DNA of 64,000 bases from JAIBJN01 sp963825255 (GTDB lineage Bacteria > Actinomycetota > Thermoleophilia > Gaiellales > Gaiellaceae), in NCBI GenBank assembly GCA_963825255.1, contig CAWGSF010000009.1, forward strand, positions 682,001-746,000, in the 5' to 3' direction. The position numbers and the translations under genes were made by a program. Below the pieces are notes generated by a model. The model was given only the letters and a program-made list of their open reading frames with translations, did not search any database and was not told the DNA's origin. Shown piece by piece: positions 1-7,508 of this stretch (position 1 is the first letter of the stretch; every line of letters begins with the position of its first letter).

Positions 1-381
1 CCGAGCCTTGTGTTCGCGCCCTCACTCGGCATTCGGCCGTCGATCACCGTTCGGGAGCCGGTCGTCGAGAACGTCGCGGAGCGCGGGCGCGGCGCTCACC
101 AGCGCGACGGGATCATCCTTCTGGGCGGGCCAGGGACGGTCGCACGCGAGCTTGACCGCATCAGCATCTACGACGTCGCGCCGACGCTTCTCTGGGCGAT
201 GGAAGCCGCCGTGCCCGCCGGGGGAGACGGGCGCGTCGTGTTCGAGGCCTTCCGCGAGAGCGTCGTAGCCTCACGCGAGCTCCGCGAGATCGATGTCGCC
301 CCCGACGCGGGACGTCGCACGGGTGGAGAGGCAGACACCCGCGCGGTCGAGGAGCGCCTGAAGTCACTCGGCTACATCTAG
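1..381 (+). CDS. C-terminal part of an alkaline-phosphatase-superfamily (phosphodiesterase/sulfatase-like) protein
   Basis: The open frame enters from the left edge (reading P-S-L-V-F-A from base 1) and ends at TAG 379-381, so only about 126 C-terminal residues are present. The stretch ISIYDVAPTLLWAMEAAVP, followed by a DGR motif and the ending VEERLKSLGYI, is the usual closing segment of type I phosphodiesterase/nucleotide pyrophosphatase-like members of the alkaline phosphatase superfamily: the helix after the last metal ligand and the 'RL..LGY' tail. The catalytic Thr/Ser and the metal ligands lie outside the window, so substrate and activity cannot be judged. A second member of the superfamily, with membrane helices, is encoded at 23348-25370. 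Confidence 0.65.
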   Translation, partial: PSLVFAPSLGIRPSITVREPVVENVAERGRGAHQRDGIILLGGPGTVARELDRISIYDVAPTLLWAMEAAVPAGGDGRVVFEAFRESVVASRELREIDVAPDAGRRTGGEADTRAVEERLKSLGYI

Positions 382-433
382 CGGGCCACCTACCGGGCCC
401 TTCGTTGGCGCCGACCCCCGTTTTTCTGTCGAT

Positions 434-463
434 TTGACAGGTAACCGTTTGGTTACATAACAT
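434..463 (+). promoter_or_regulatory. Promoter of the ArsR-SRPBCC gene, apparently leaderless
   Basis: A perfect TTGACA (434-439) is followed after 18 bp by TAACAT (458-463), which fits the actinobacterial TANNNT -10. The ATG at 472 lies 8 nt beyond the -10, where transcription would begin, so the mRNA is probably leaderless. The spacer holds the palindrome at 441-456. Confidence 0.6.
441..456. promoter_or_regulatory. Probable ArsR autoregulatory operator
   Basis: GTAACC-GTTT-GGTTAC is an inverted repeat with perfect 6-bp arms and a 4-bp centre. It sits between the -35 and -10 hexamers, where a bound repressor would block RNA polymerase. ArsR regulators commonly bind such sites in their own promoters, so autoregulation by the protein encoded at 472 is the natural inference. 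Confidence 0.6.
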
Positions 464-471
464 GTCGGGCC

Positions 472-1237
472 ATGGACGAGGTGTTCAGGGCGCTCGCCGA
501 TCCGACGCGGCGGAGCCTGCTCGACGAGCTGTTCCGCGAGGACGGGCAGACGCTCGGCGCGCTCGAGGGGCGGCTTCCGATGACGCGCTTCGGCGTCATG
601 AAGCACCTGCGGGTGCTCGAGGAGGCCGGCCTGGTGACGACCAGGCGCCGGGGCCGCGAGAAGCTGCACTTCCTGAACCCCGTCCCGATCCGGCTCGTCC
701 ACGACCGGTGGGTGAGCAAGTACGCAGAGCCCTGGGCGGCGACGCTCAGCGGACTCAAGACGCGACTGGAGGAGACCATGGAGAAGGTGTTCGAGATCTA
801 CATCAAGACGACGCCGGAGCGGCTCTGGGAGGCGATCACCGACCGCGAGCTGCGGAGCCGGTACTCGTTCGGCGTCGCGATCAGTCGGACTGGACGACCG
901 GGTTCCCGCTACGAGTCCGCCCACGCGGCGGCGGGCGTGCGCGATCGCCGAGGGCGAGAACCTCGAGGTCGACCCGCCGCGCCGGCTCGTCCAGAGCATG
1001 AACGCGCTCTGGAGCGACGACGTGAGGGCGGAGGGGACGTCGCGGGTCACGTGGGAGATCGAGCCGGTCGGCGATTCGTGCAGGCTGACGGTGACCCACG
1101 ACCAGCTGCGCGAGGGCGCGAACAACGAGCTCTACGGCGGCTGGCCGATGATCCTCTCCGGCCTGAAGACGCTGCTCGAGACGGGCGAGGCCCTGACGAC
1201 CCCCGGCTCGCTGCTCTACGCGCAGCAGACTGCCTAG
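472..1237 (+). CDS. ArsR-family HTH regulator fused to an SRPBCC (AHSA1-like) domain, frame interrupted
   Basis: Residues 1-95 form a winged-helix ArsR domain: the start MDEVFRALADPTRRSLLDEL, a recognition helix around MTRFGVMKHLRVLEEAG, and a wing with RRRGREKLH. From about residue 103 (EKVFEIYIKTTPERLWEAIT) an SRPBCC ligand-binding fold begins and ends with TVTHDQL and WPMILSGLKTLLETG. The fused architecture is known among actinobacterial one-component regulators, where the SRPBCC part is thought to sense a hydrophobic ligand. The frame breaks between about 880 and 945: S-D-W-T-T-G and A-I-A-E-G-E-N lie in different frames, yet each fits the family. Sequencing error is more likely than decay. 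The VOC gene follows after 4 bp and is probably co-transcribed. Confidence 0.75.
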
Positions 1238-1241
1238 GGCG

Positions 1242-1595
1242 ATGCACCTGGCGCTCGCAGTTCGGGACGAAGACCGTTCGCGTCGCTTCTACGAGACGTA
1301 CTTCGGGTTCGGCGCGAGCCCTGCCGAGCGGATGTCGGACGGCGTCCTCATGCTCTACGACGCCGACGGGTTCGCGCTTGCGCTCAAGGAGACCGAGGAG
1401 CCGATCGAGTTGCCGACCTTCTTCCATTTCGCGTTCAAGGGCGCGTCCGGTCCCGAGGAGGTTCGCGCCTTTCGCGACCGCCTCGCGGAGGCGGGCATCC
1501 CGATCGTCGAGGAGTGGGAGGAGCCCGACTACGTGAGCGTCAAGTGCCGCGACCCCGACGGCTACGTCGTCGAGTTCGCCTGGGACGCGGAGTAG
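1242..1595 (+). CDS. VOC-superfamily protein (glyoxalase/bleomycin-resistance fold)
   Basis: This intact 117-residue protein has the single betaalphabetabetabeta repeat pair of the VOC fold. It opens MHLALAVRDEDRSRRFYETY, has a central FFHFAFKG strand, and ends DPDGYVVEFAWD with the usual Glu metal ligand near the C-terminus. Members of this size act as dimers and include glyoxalase I, antibiotic-binding proteins and small-molecule isomerases; the sequence does not say which. It starts 4 bp after the ArsR-SRPBCC stop with no separate promoter visible, so it is likely the target or partner of that regulator. Confidence 0.75.
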   Translation: MHLALAVRDEDRSRRFYETYFGFGASPAERMSDGVLMLYDADGFALALKETEEPIELPTFFHFAFKGASGPEEVRAFRDRLAEAGIPIVEEWEEPDYVSVKCRDPDGYVVEFAWDAE

Positions 1596-1601
1596 GCCGG
1601 C

Positions 1602-2303
1602 TCAGCCTCGGGCCTGCTCCGCGGCGGCCGCGAGGAAGCGCGTGCAGATCGTGCGGCCGATCTCGTTCCACGCCTCGATGTGCCGCTCCGCGTCGGCGAG
1701 GTAGAGCCCGGGCGGCGTCGGCGCGTCGTCGCCGTAGCTCCGGATCCAGCGGACCAGCTGCTCGTAGCGCACCTCGGGGTGAAACTGGACGCCCCACGCG
1801 GCCTCGCCGAGCCGGTAGGCCTGGGCGCCGGCGCCGTTCCTCGCCAGCTCCACGCCTCCGGGCGGCAGGCCGGCCGAGTACTCGTGCCACTGGAATGCAG
1901 CGAAGCGCTCCGGCAGGGCCGAGAAGACCGGGTCGTCCTTCGCCGCCTCGGCGAGCTCGATCGGGAACCAGCCGATCTCGGGCTCGGGCGAGGGCTCGAT
2001 CCGGCCGCCGGCCGCGCTGGCCAGGAGCTCGGCGCCGAGACAGACGCAGAGCGTGGGCGCTCCCTCGTCGAGCGCCTGTCCGAGGTACTCGATCTCGAAC
2101 GGGAGCCAGGGGTGCGCGTCCTCCTCGTGCGGGTGCGCGACCCCGCCCATCGCGAAGACGGCGTCGTACCCGCCGGGTGAACGCTCCGGGCGCTCCCCTC
2201 GGTCGAGGCGTACCTCGACGATCCGGCCGCCGAGCCCCTCGGCCACCTCCTCGAAGAGAGAGAGGCCGCCGTCGTCGCCGTGCACGAGCGCGAGGACATC
2301 CAC
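1602..2303 (-). CDS. Class I glutamine amidotransferase-like protein (GMP-synthase type)
   Basis: Translation from GTG at 2303 gives about 233 residues. The family nucleophile is in LCVCLGAELLA (Cys in the nucleophile elbow) and the catalytic His in GVQFHPEV, followed by an acidic residue, so the triad looks complete. Stand-alone members hydrolyse glutamine or gamma-glutamyl compounds; the TdnT/AtdA2 proteins of aniline degradation and PuuD of putrescine degradation are class I relatives with that job. An in-frame start further upstream (2414) would run through the FAA-hydrolase gene and the operator, so 2303 is preferred. The gene diverges from the FAA-hydrolase gene across the operator at 2308-2323, and a glutamine-synthetase-like ligase lies in the same cluster (13172-14496). 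Confidence 0.75.
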   Translation of the reverse strand: MDVLALVHGDDGGLSLFEEVAEGLGGRIVEVRLDRGERPERSPGGYDAVFAMGGVAHPHEEDAHPWLPFEIEYLGQALDEGAPTLCVCLGAELLASAAGGRIEPSPEPEIGWFPIELAEAAKDDPVFSALPERFAAFQWHEYSAGLPPGGVELARNGAGAQAYRLGEAAWGVQFHPEVRYEQLVRWIRSYGDDAPTPPGLYLADAERHIEAWNEIGRTICTRFLAAAAEQARG

Positions 2304-2307
2304 GTGG

Positions 2308-2323
2308 CGAATGTATACATTCG
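2308..2323. promoter_or_regulatory. Perfect 16-bp palindrome, putative GntR operator (site 1)
   Basis: CGAATGTATACATTCG is a perfect palindrome between the divergent starts at 2303 and 2329. Its core TGTATACA (2312-2319) resembles operators of FCD-type GntR regulators, and one is encoded downstream at 3177. Variants TGTATGCA and TGTATTCA occur at 5062 and 16039 in two other divergent promoters of the cluster. Confidence 0.65.
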
Positions 2324-2328
2324 AAGCG

Positions 2329-3180
2329 ATGAGAAGGGTCAGGATCGAGGTCGAGGGCGGTCCCCGCTGGGGGATCCCGAGCGGCGACGCGATCGAGCTC
2401 GAGGGCGGCGGCACCGTTCCGGACGCCGAGGCGCGCTACCTCGCGCCGGTCGAGCCGTCGAAGATCGTCGCGACGCACCTGACGTATCGCAGCCGCGCGG
2501 TGGAGTACCGGATGGCACGGCTGCCCCAGGTGCCGTCCTACTTCCTCAAGCCGCCGAGCTCCGTCTCGGCGCACCGCGCGCCCGTCGCCCGGCCGCGCGG
2601 CTGCTCCTTCCTCAACTACGAGGGCGAGATCGCGGTCGTCATCGGCGAGCGGTGCCTCGGCGCGTCGCTCGACGACGCGCTGCGCTACGTGGCCGGCTAC
2701 ACGGTGGCCAACGACTGGGGCGTCCACGACTTCCGCCACGCGGACCGGGGCTCGATGCTGCGCGTCAAGGGCCAGGACGGGTTCTGTCCCCTCGGGCCGG
2801 CGCTCGTCGACGCGGCCGACGTCGATCCGGACGACCTGACGATCCGCACCTACGTGAACGGCGACCTCGCGCAGGAGGGCCACACGGGTCGCGACCTCCT
2901 CTTCTCCTTCGCGTACCAGATCGCCGACGTCTCCCGCCTCATCACGCTCGAGCCGGGCGACGTGCTCCTCACCGGGACTCCGGCGAACTCGCGGCCCGTG
3001 GAGCCGGGGGACGTCGTCGCGGTCGAGGTCGACGGGATCGGACGGCTCGAGAACACGGTCGTCGAGCTCGAGCGCGATCTCGAGCCGGTCGGCGAGCAGC
3101 CGGAGGTGACGGCGAACACGCTTCACGTCGCGCTCGCCGTCCCGGAGGACGAGGCCGAGCGGATGGTGGGCTCCCCGTGA
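2329..3180 (+). CDS. Fumarylacetoacetate hydrolase (FAH) family enzyme
   Basis: The intact 283-residue protein has the FAH fold. The metal-binding signature is LNYEGEIAVVIG (Glu98, Glu100) with Asp129 in ANDWGVHD, and a closing LLTGTPANSRPVEPGDVV followed by IGRLENTV. Family members cleave or decarboxylate acylpyruvates and 2-oxo-alkenedioates late in meta-cleavage pathways (HpaG/HpcE, fumarylpyruvate hydrolase). ATG 2329 is chosen because the alternative in-frame ATG at 2311 lies inside the palindromic operator. The GTG of the GntR regulator overlaps the stop (GTGA, 3177-3180), so enzyme and regulator are translationally coupled. A second FAH-family gene (3824-4657) converges on this pair, consistent with hydratase/isomerase or decarboxylase/hydrolase steps of one route. 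Confidence 0.85.
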   Translation: MRRVRIEVEGGPRWGIPSGDAIELEGGGTVPDAEARYLAPVEPSKIVATHLTYRSRAVEYRMARLPQVPSYFLKPPSSVSAHRAPVARPRGCSFLNYEGEIAVVIGERCLGASLDDALRYVAGYTVANDWGVHDFRHADRGSMLRVKGQDGFCPLGPALVDAADVDPDDLTIRTYVNGDLAQEGHTGRDLLFSFAYQIADVSRLITLEPGDVLLTGTPANSRPVEPGDVVAVEVDGIGRLENTVVELERDLEPVGEQPEVTANTLHVALAVPEDEAERMVGSP

Positions 3181-3827
3181 GGGGCGCGAGGCGCCAGCTC
3201 GAGATCCGCAGCGTCGTCGACGAGGTCCACGCCGCGCTCCTCGAGCGGATCGTCTCCGGCGAGCTTCCGCCGGGAACCCGTCTGCGCCAGGAGGCGCTGG
3301 CCGACGAGCTCGGCGTCTCGCGCACGCCGCTGCGCGAGGCGCTCGTGCGGCTCGCGAGCGAGGGGCTCGTCGTCTTCATGCCGAACCGGGGCGCGACGGT
3401 CGCGCACCGGGACCTCAGCGACATGACGCAGGCGTGGCAGGCCCGGCTCGTGCTCGAGCCCGGCGCCGCCCGTCTCGCGGCAGAGCGGCGGGACGCCGAG
3501 GCGATCGAGCGCATGCGCGAGACCGTGCGGCGTCAGCGGACCGTCGTGGGCGACCTGACGACGAGCTTCGCGCTGAACCGCGAGTTCCACCTCGGCCTGG
3601 TGTACGCCGCCGGCAACGCCCACCTGGCGCAGTTCGCCGAGCTCCTCTGGCTCAGGCGGATCGGGGTCCCGATCTTCGCTCGCCAGGCTCGCGACCCCGA
3701 CCAGGTCCTCGAGTGGGCCGACGAGCACGAGGCGATCGCCGACGCGGTGGGCGCCGGTCAGGCCGCCCGCGCCGAGCGCCTGACGCGCGACCACATCGCC
3801 GCGTATCCGCCTCCGCCGGAGGGCTAG
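3177..3827 (+). CDS. GntR-family transcriptional regulator, FCD type
   Basis: The 216-residue protein has an N-terminal winged helix (about residues 10-75; LPPGTRLRQEALADELGVSR and TPLREALVRLASEGLV are typical) and an all-helical FCD ligand domain (about 85-205). Candidate metal-ligand histidines are in REFHLGLVY, DEHEAIADA and RDHIAAY. FCD regulators usually repress catabolic operons and are released by a carboxylic-acid intermediate. The GTG start overlaps the stop of the FAH gene, making it part of the operon it likely controls. The TGTATNCA sites at 2312, 5062 and 16039 are its candidate operators. The stop overlaps the convergent gene at 3824 by 4 bp. Confidence 0.85.
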   Translation: MRGARRQLEIRSVVDEVHAALLERIVSGELPPGTRLRQEALADELGVSRTPLREALVRLASEGLVVFMPNRGATVAHRDLSDMTQAWQARLVLEPGAARLAAERRDAEAIERMRETVRRQRTVVGDLTTSFALNREFHLGLVYAAGNAHLAQFAELLWLRRIGVPIFARQARDPDQVLEWADEHEAIADAVGAGQAARAERLTRDHIAAYPPPPEG

Positions 3828-4657
3828 AGCCGCTCGAGCCTGACCGGGTTGCGGAGCGTGCCCGCGCCCTCGACCCAGACCTCGACGACGTCCCCGTCCT
3901 CGAGGTAGCGAGGCGGCGTGCGCGAGTCGCCGACCCCGCCCGGGGTCCCGGTGGCGATCACGTCGCCGGCCTCGAGCGTCAGTCCCTTCGAGAGGTAGAC
4001 GATGAGGTCGACGAAGCCGAAGACGAGGTCGCTCGTCGAGGCGTCCTGCATGACCTCGCCCGAGACGGTCGTCGTCACGCGGACGTCCGCGAGGTCGACG
4101 CTGTCGGGGGAGGCGATGGCCGGGCCGAGGGGCGCGAACGTGTCGAAGCTCTTGCCGAGCGTGAACTGGCGCAGCGGCGTCTCGAGCTGCGCGCGGCGCC
4201 CCGAGACGTCGTGGATGGCCGTGATGCCGCCGATGGCGCGGCGCGCCCGCTCCTCGTCGGCGCGGTAGACCCGCTCGCCGAGCACGACCGCGACCTCGCC
4301 CTCGAAGTCGGGCCGGGTCTCCTCGACGGGGACGACGATGTCCTCGTCGGGGCCGACGAGGGCGGATGCCCACTTCGCGAAGACGACCGGCACCTGCGGG
4401 ACGTCCAGCTCGGACTCGTCCGCGTGTGACCGGTAGTTGACGCCGATGGCGAGGATCTTCTCCGGGACGACGGGGTGGAGCAGCCGCACGTCGCCGAGGT
4501 CGTGCTCGGGGCCCGAGGCCGCCGCGAGCTCCTGCCAGGCCTCCGGCGTCGGGACGAAGCCCTGCGGCCCGGCCGGGCCCGCGTCGCGGACCCGCTCGTC
4601 CTCGAGCGCCCCGATCCGCTCCTCGCCCCCCGGCGCGACGAACCGGACGGCCCTCAC
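3824..4657 (-). CDS. Second fumarylacetoacetate hydrolase family enzyme
   Basis: This 277-residue protein carries ILAIGVNYRSHADE, the FAH metal motif DFEGEVAVVLGERV (Glu119, Glu121) with Asp150 in AIHDVSGR, and IATGTPGGVG near residue 235. The layout resembles fumarylpyruvate hydrolases and 2-hydroxyhepta-2,4-diene-1,7-dioate isomerases. It is clearly diverged from the paralogue at 2329-3180, so the two probably catalyse different steps. It lies downstream of the carboxymuconolactone decarboxylase-like gene on the same strand, sharing the overlap at 4654-4657, and that pair is driven from the divergent promoter that carries operator site 2. Confidence 0.85.
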   Translation of the reverse strand: MRAVRFVAPGGEERIGALEDERVRDAGPAGPQGFVPTPEAWQELAAASGPEHDLGDVRLLHPVVPEKILAIGVNYRSHADESELDVPQVPVVFAKWASALVGPDEDIVVPVEETRPDFEGEVAVVLGERVYRADEERARRAIGGITAIHDVSGRRAQLETPLRQFTLGKSFDTFAPLGPAIASPDSVDLADVRVTTTVSGEVMQDASTSDLVFGFVDLIVYLSKGLTLEAGDVIATGTPGGVGDSRTPPRYLEDGDVVEVWVEGAGTLRNPVRLERL

Positions 4658-5025
4658 GACGCCGCCTCCTGCTCCTCGCGCAGCACCTTGAGCGCGTTGA
4701 TGGCCCGCGGGAAGCCCGCGTACGGAGCCGTCTGGAGGATCGCCTCCTCGATCTCCGCGAATGGCACGTCGATCGCGCGCAGCGCCCGGACGTGCGCGCG
4801 CACCTGCGGGTCGGCGCTTCCGAGCGTGGTCAGCACGGCGACGATGATCAGCTCGCGCTCGCGGACGTCCAGGCCGGGCCGCGTGTGGACCTCGCCGAAG
4901 ACGAAGTCGACGAGCCAGTCGCCCATGTCGCCCATGCGGGCGAGGAACTCCTCGCCGCCGGGCTCGTCGCCGAGCTCCGCGAGCCGGGCCAACCCTCGCT
5001 GTCGCCGATCGAGCAGCTCAGTCAT
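4654..5025 (-). CDS. Carboxymuconolactone decarboxylase (CMD) family protein
   Basis: The chosen start is ATG 5025, preceded by an AAGGAGG ribosome-binding site, and gives 123 residues of all-alpha CMD fold. Recognisable parts are RERELIIVAVLTTLGSADPQ, VRAHVRALRAIDVPFAEIEE and AILQTAPYAGFPRAINAL. It lacks the CxxC of the peroxidase-type AhpD relatives, so a decarboxylase or lactone-processing role is more likely than peroxide reduction. True PcaC acts in the beta-ketoadipate route, but CMD-fold proteins are common as auxiliary enzymes in other aromatic clusters, which fits this setting. It diverges from the extradiol dioxygenase gene. Confidence 0.8.
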   Translation of the reverse strand: MTELLDRRQRGLARLAELGDEPGGEEFLARMGDMGDWLVDFVFGEVHTRPGLDVRERELIIVAVLTTLGSADPQVRAHVRALRAIDVPFAEIEEAILQTAPYAGFPRAINALKVLREEQEAAS

Positions 5026-5060
5026 GCGGCCTCCTTGCGGTCCGAGACGGGAACGGGATA

Positions 5061-5070
5061 TTGTATGCAA
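5061..5070. promoter_or_regulatory. Putative GntR operator (site 2)
   Basis: TTGTATGCAA is a near palindrome with one mismatched pair. It contains TGTATGCA (5062-5069), matching the site 1 core except for one base. It lies between the divergent starts at 5025 and 5126, about 36 nt and 56 nt upstream of them. Confidence 0.55.
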
Positions 5071-5100
5071 CTCGGGCGCAGCGGGATCGGCGCCCCGCGT

Positions 5101-5128
5101 GGAGCGCACGGATGGGAGCGCACGGATG
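5101..5128 (+). repeat. Exact tandem duplication of a 14-bp RBS/start-codon unit
   Basis: GGAGCGCACGGATG occurs twice head to tail (5101-5114 and 5115-5128). Each copy holds a GGAG ribosome-binding core and an ATG. Only the second ATG (5126) is in frame with the dioxygenase. The first (5112) opens a six-codon frame, M-G-A-H-G-C, whose TAG (5130-5132) lies just past the real start. Confidence 0.7.
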
Positions 5129-6046
5129 CTAGGTCTCCGCCGAATCGACCACGTCGGCCTGCGAGTCGCGGACCTCGACGAGGCCGTCCCTCGCTGGTGC
5201 GTCCAGTTCGGCCTCACCGAGAGCGGCCGCGAAGACGGTCGCGCGTACCTCCGCTGTGGCTACGAGCCGTACTCGCTCGAGCTCGTCGAGGGCGGCGAGC
5301 CCGGCTTCGACCACCACGCGTTCGAGCTCGCCCGCGACCTCTCGCTGGACGAGGCCGCCGCTCACCTCGAGCGCAGCGGCGTCGCCTACGAGAGCCGGGA
5401 CGACGGTCTCCATCTCGTCGATCCGGAAGGGAACGGCGTCCAGCTCGTCCCCTACCGGCCGGCCGACGACCCGCGGCCGGACGTCGGGCGCTCGACCGAC
5501 GAGCTCCCGGGCTTCCGCCCTCGGAAGCTCGGGCACACGAACTTCCTGACCGCGGACCTCGAGGGCCAGACCGCGTTCTACACGGACGTGCTCGGGATGC
5601 GGATCACCGACCGGCTCGGGGACGCGGGCATCTGGTTCCACGTCAACGCCGACCACCACGCGCTCGCATTCGTCGACAAGGGCCACGCGCACCTGCACCA
5701 CCTGGCGCTCGAGATGGTCGACTGGGGCGAGCTCAGGGTCGCCTTCGACCACCTCGCCCAGCACGGGCGCTGGCTCGCGTGGGGCCCGCTCCGGCACGGC
5801 CTCGGCCGCAACCTCAGCGGCTACGTGCGCGTGCCCGAGGAGGACTGCTTCGTCGAGATCTTCTGCGACGTCGAGCAGCTCGAGCCCGACCACGAGCCGC
5901 GCGACTGGCCCGACGACGCGCACTCGTCGAACGTCTGGGGCATCCTTCCTCCGCGCTCGTACTTCCGCTTCGACGCGGAGGCGATCGAGTCGGAGCGTCT
6001 GGGGCTGGAGGCACAGGGAATTCCGCTGAGAGAGAGGGGAGCCTGA
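5126..6046 (+). CDS. Type I extradiol ring-cleavage dioxygenase (two-domain VOC)
   Basis: The intact 306-residue protein has two VOC domains, about 5-112 and 132-290. The C-terminal one has the metal triad of catechol 2,3-dioxygenase-type enzymes: His137 (KLGHTNFLT), His191 or His192 (HLHHLALEM) and Glu244 (CFVEIFCDV), with second-shell His223 and Tyr233. It is therefore predicted to open a catechol-like ring next to the diol, using Fe(II) and O2, in the cytoplasm. The downstream HpaB-like monooxygenase overlaps its stop (TGATG), which suggests the monooxygenase makes the diol that this enzyme cleaves. FAH-family enzymes nearby supply later steps. Start choice: ATG 5126 has a correctly spaced GGAG; see the duplicated start region. 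Confidence 0.88.
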   Translation: MLGLRRIDHVGLRVADLDEAVPRWCVQFGLTESGREDGRAYLRCGYEPYSLELVEGGEPGFDHHAFELARDLSLDEAAAHLERSGVAYESRDDGLHLVDPEGNGVQLVPYRPADDPRPDVGRSTDELPGFRPRKLGHTNFLTADLEGQTAFYTDVLGMRITDRLGDAGIWFHVNADHHALAFVDKGHAHLHHLALEMVDWGELRVAFDHLAQHGRWLAWGPLRHGLGRNLSGYVRVPEEDCFVEIFCDVEQLEPDHEPRDWPDDAHSSNVWGILPPRSYFRFDAEAIESERLGLEAQGIPLRERGA

Positions 6047-7508
6047 TGGCGACCACGCAAGCCCGCGAGACCGCGGCGAGGACCGGCGAGCAGTTCCTGG
6101 AGGGCCTGCGCGGGGACGCCCGCGAGATCTGGCTGAACGGCGAGCGGATCACGCACCCGCTCGAGCACGACCAGCTCCGGGCGGCTGCCGAGTCGATGGC
6201 GCGCGTCTTCGACCTCCAGCACGAGCACGCCGAGGAGATGCTCGCCCCGTCGCCCGACGACGGCCGGCTCGTCAACGTCACGCACCTCGTCCCGCGGTCG
6301 CGGGAGGACCTCGAGAAGCGCCGGCGCGCGATCGAGCTGACGGCCTCGCTCTCCGCCGGGATGATGGGCCGGACGCCCGACTACCTGAACGTCACGTTCG
6401 CCTGCTTCGCCGGCCGCGTCGACGTCTGGGAGCGGCGCGGGAACGAGCAGGGCGCGGAGAACCTCGCTCGCCTACCAGCGGCGCATGCGCGACGAGGACC
6501 TCTCGACGACGCACGCGCTCATGAACCCGCAGGTCGACCGCACGAAGCCGGAGGCGGAGCAGGCCGCCGGGCAGGTCGCGCTCCACAAGATCGGCGAGAC
6601 CGACGACGCCATCGTGCTCCGCGGCGCGCGGATGCTGGCCACGCTCGCGCCCTTCGCCGACGAGCTGCTCATCTACCCCGGCTCCGACATCAGGCCGCAG
6701 GACGGCCGCTACGCGCTCTCGTTCGCCGATCCCGATCGCCACGCCCGGCCTCAAGCTCATCTGCCGCGACAGCTACTCGAAGCAGCGGCCGGCGTTCGAC
6801 TACCCGCTCTCGTCGCGCTTCGACGAGATGGACTGCGTCGTCATCTTCGACGACGTCGAGGTCCCGAAGGAGCGCGTCTTCCTCGACGGCGACACGGTCG
6901 GCTACTCCGAGGTGATCACGGACACGGGCTGGCGGGGCCACATCATGCACCAGGCCTTCACGCGGGCCTACGTGAAGCTCTGCTTCGCGTTCGGGCTCGG
7001 GCACCTGATCGCCAACACGATCGGCGTCGTTCGCTTCGACCACATCCAGGAGAAGCTCGGCCAGATCTGGAACATGTGCGAGCTGACCCGCTCGGCGATC
7101 GTGTCGGCCGAGGCCGGGTCCGCCCTCGACGAGGGCGGCGTGTGGTACCCGGACGACCGGCCGTTCCTCGCGCTCCGCGGCGAGATGCCGAAGTGGCTGC
7201 CGCGCGCGAACGAGCTCCTGCAGCTGATCGGCGGCGGCGGCTTCATGGCGACGCCGTCGCGGGCCGACCTCGACGGGCCGCTGCGCCCCCTCATCGACAC
7301 GTTCTTCCAGGCGGCGGGCGCCGACGCGGAGCGCCGCATCCGCCTCTTCCGGCTCGCCTGGGACTACATCGGCTCGGACCTCGGTGGGAGGGGAGAGCTC
7401 TACGAGCGCTTCTACCTCTCGGACTCCTGGCGCATGACGGCGCTTGCCTACTCGATCGCCGACAAGTCGTTCGCCGAGTCCCTCGTCGAGCAGTTCCTCC
7501 ACGACTGA
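6046..7508 (+). CDS. HpaB-like 4-hydroxyphenylacetate 3-monooxygenase, oxygenase component (frame broken twice)
   Basis: Read across two frame changes the product is about 487 residues, close to the usual length of 4-hydroxyphenylacetate 3-hydroxylase large subunits. The N-terminal part has SLSAGMMGRTPDYLNVTF; the middle has KICRDSY-type residues after the second break, followed by MDCVVIFDDVEVPKERVF; the C-terminal part has MHQAFTRAYVKLCFAFGLGH and LLQLIGGGGFMATPS. These enzymes use free FADH2 to ortho-hydroxylate phenols; the HpaC-like reductase at 11824-12378 is a fitting partner. Breaks are near 6465 (A-Y-Q-R-R-M resumes in a new frame) and near 6728, where one extra G explains the shift. 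The ATG overlaps the dioxygenase stop. Confidence 0.8.

Noticed and set aside
472..1237. Treating the ArsR and SRPBCC halves as two genes
   Set aside because: There is no stop, start codon or ribosome-binding site between residues 95 and 103, and ArsR-SRPBCC fusions are a known type. Only the later frame changes interrupt it.
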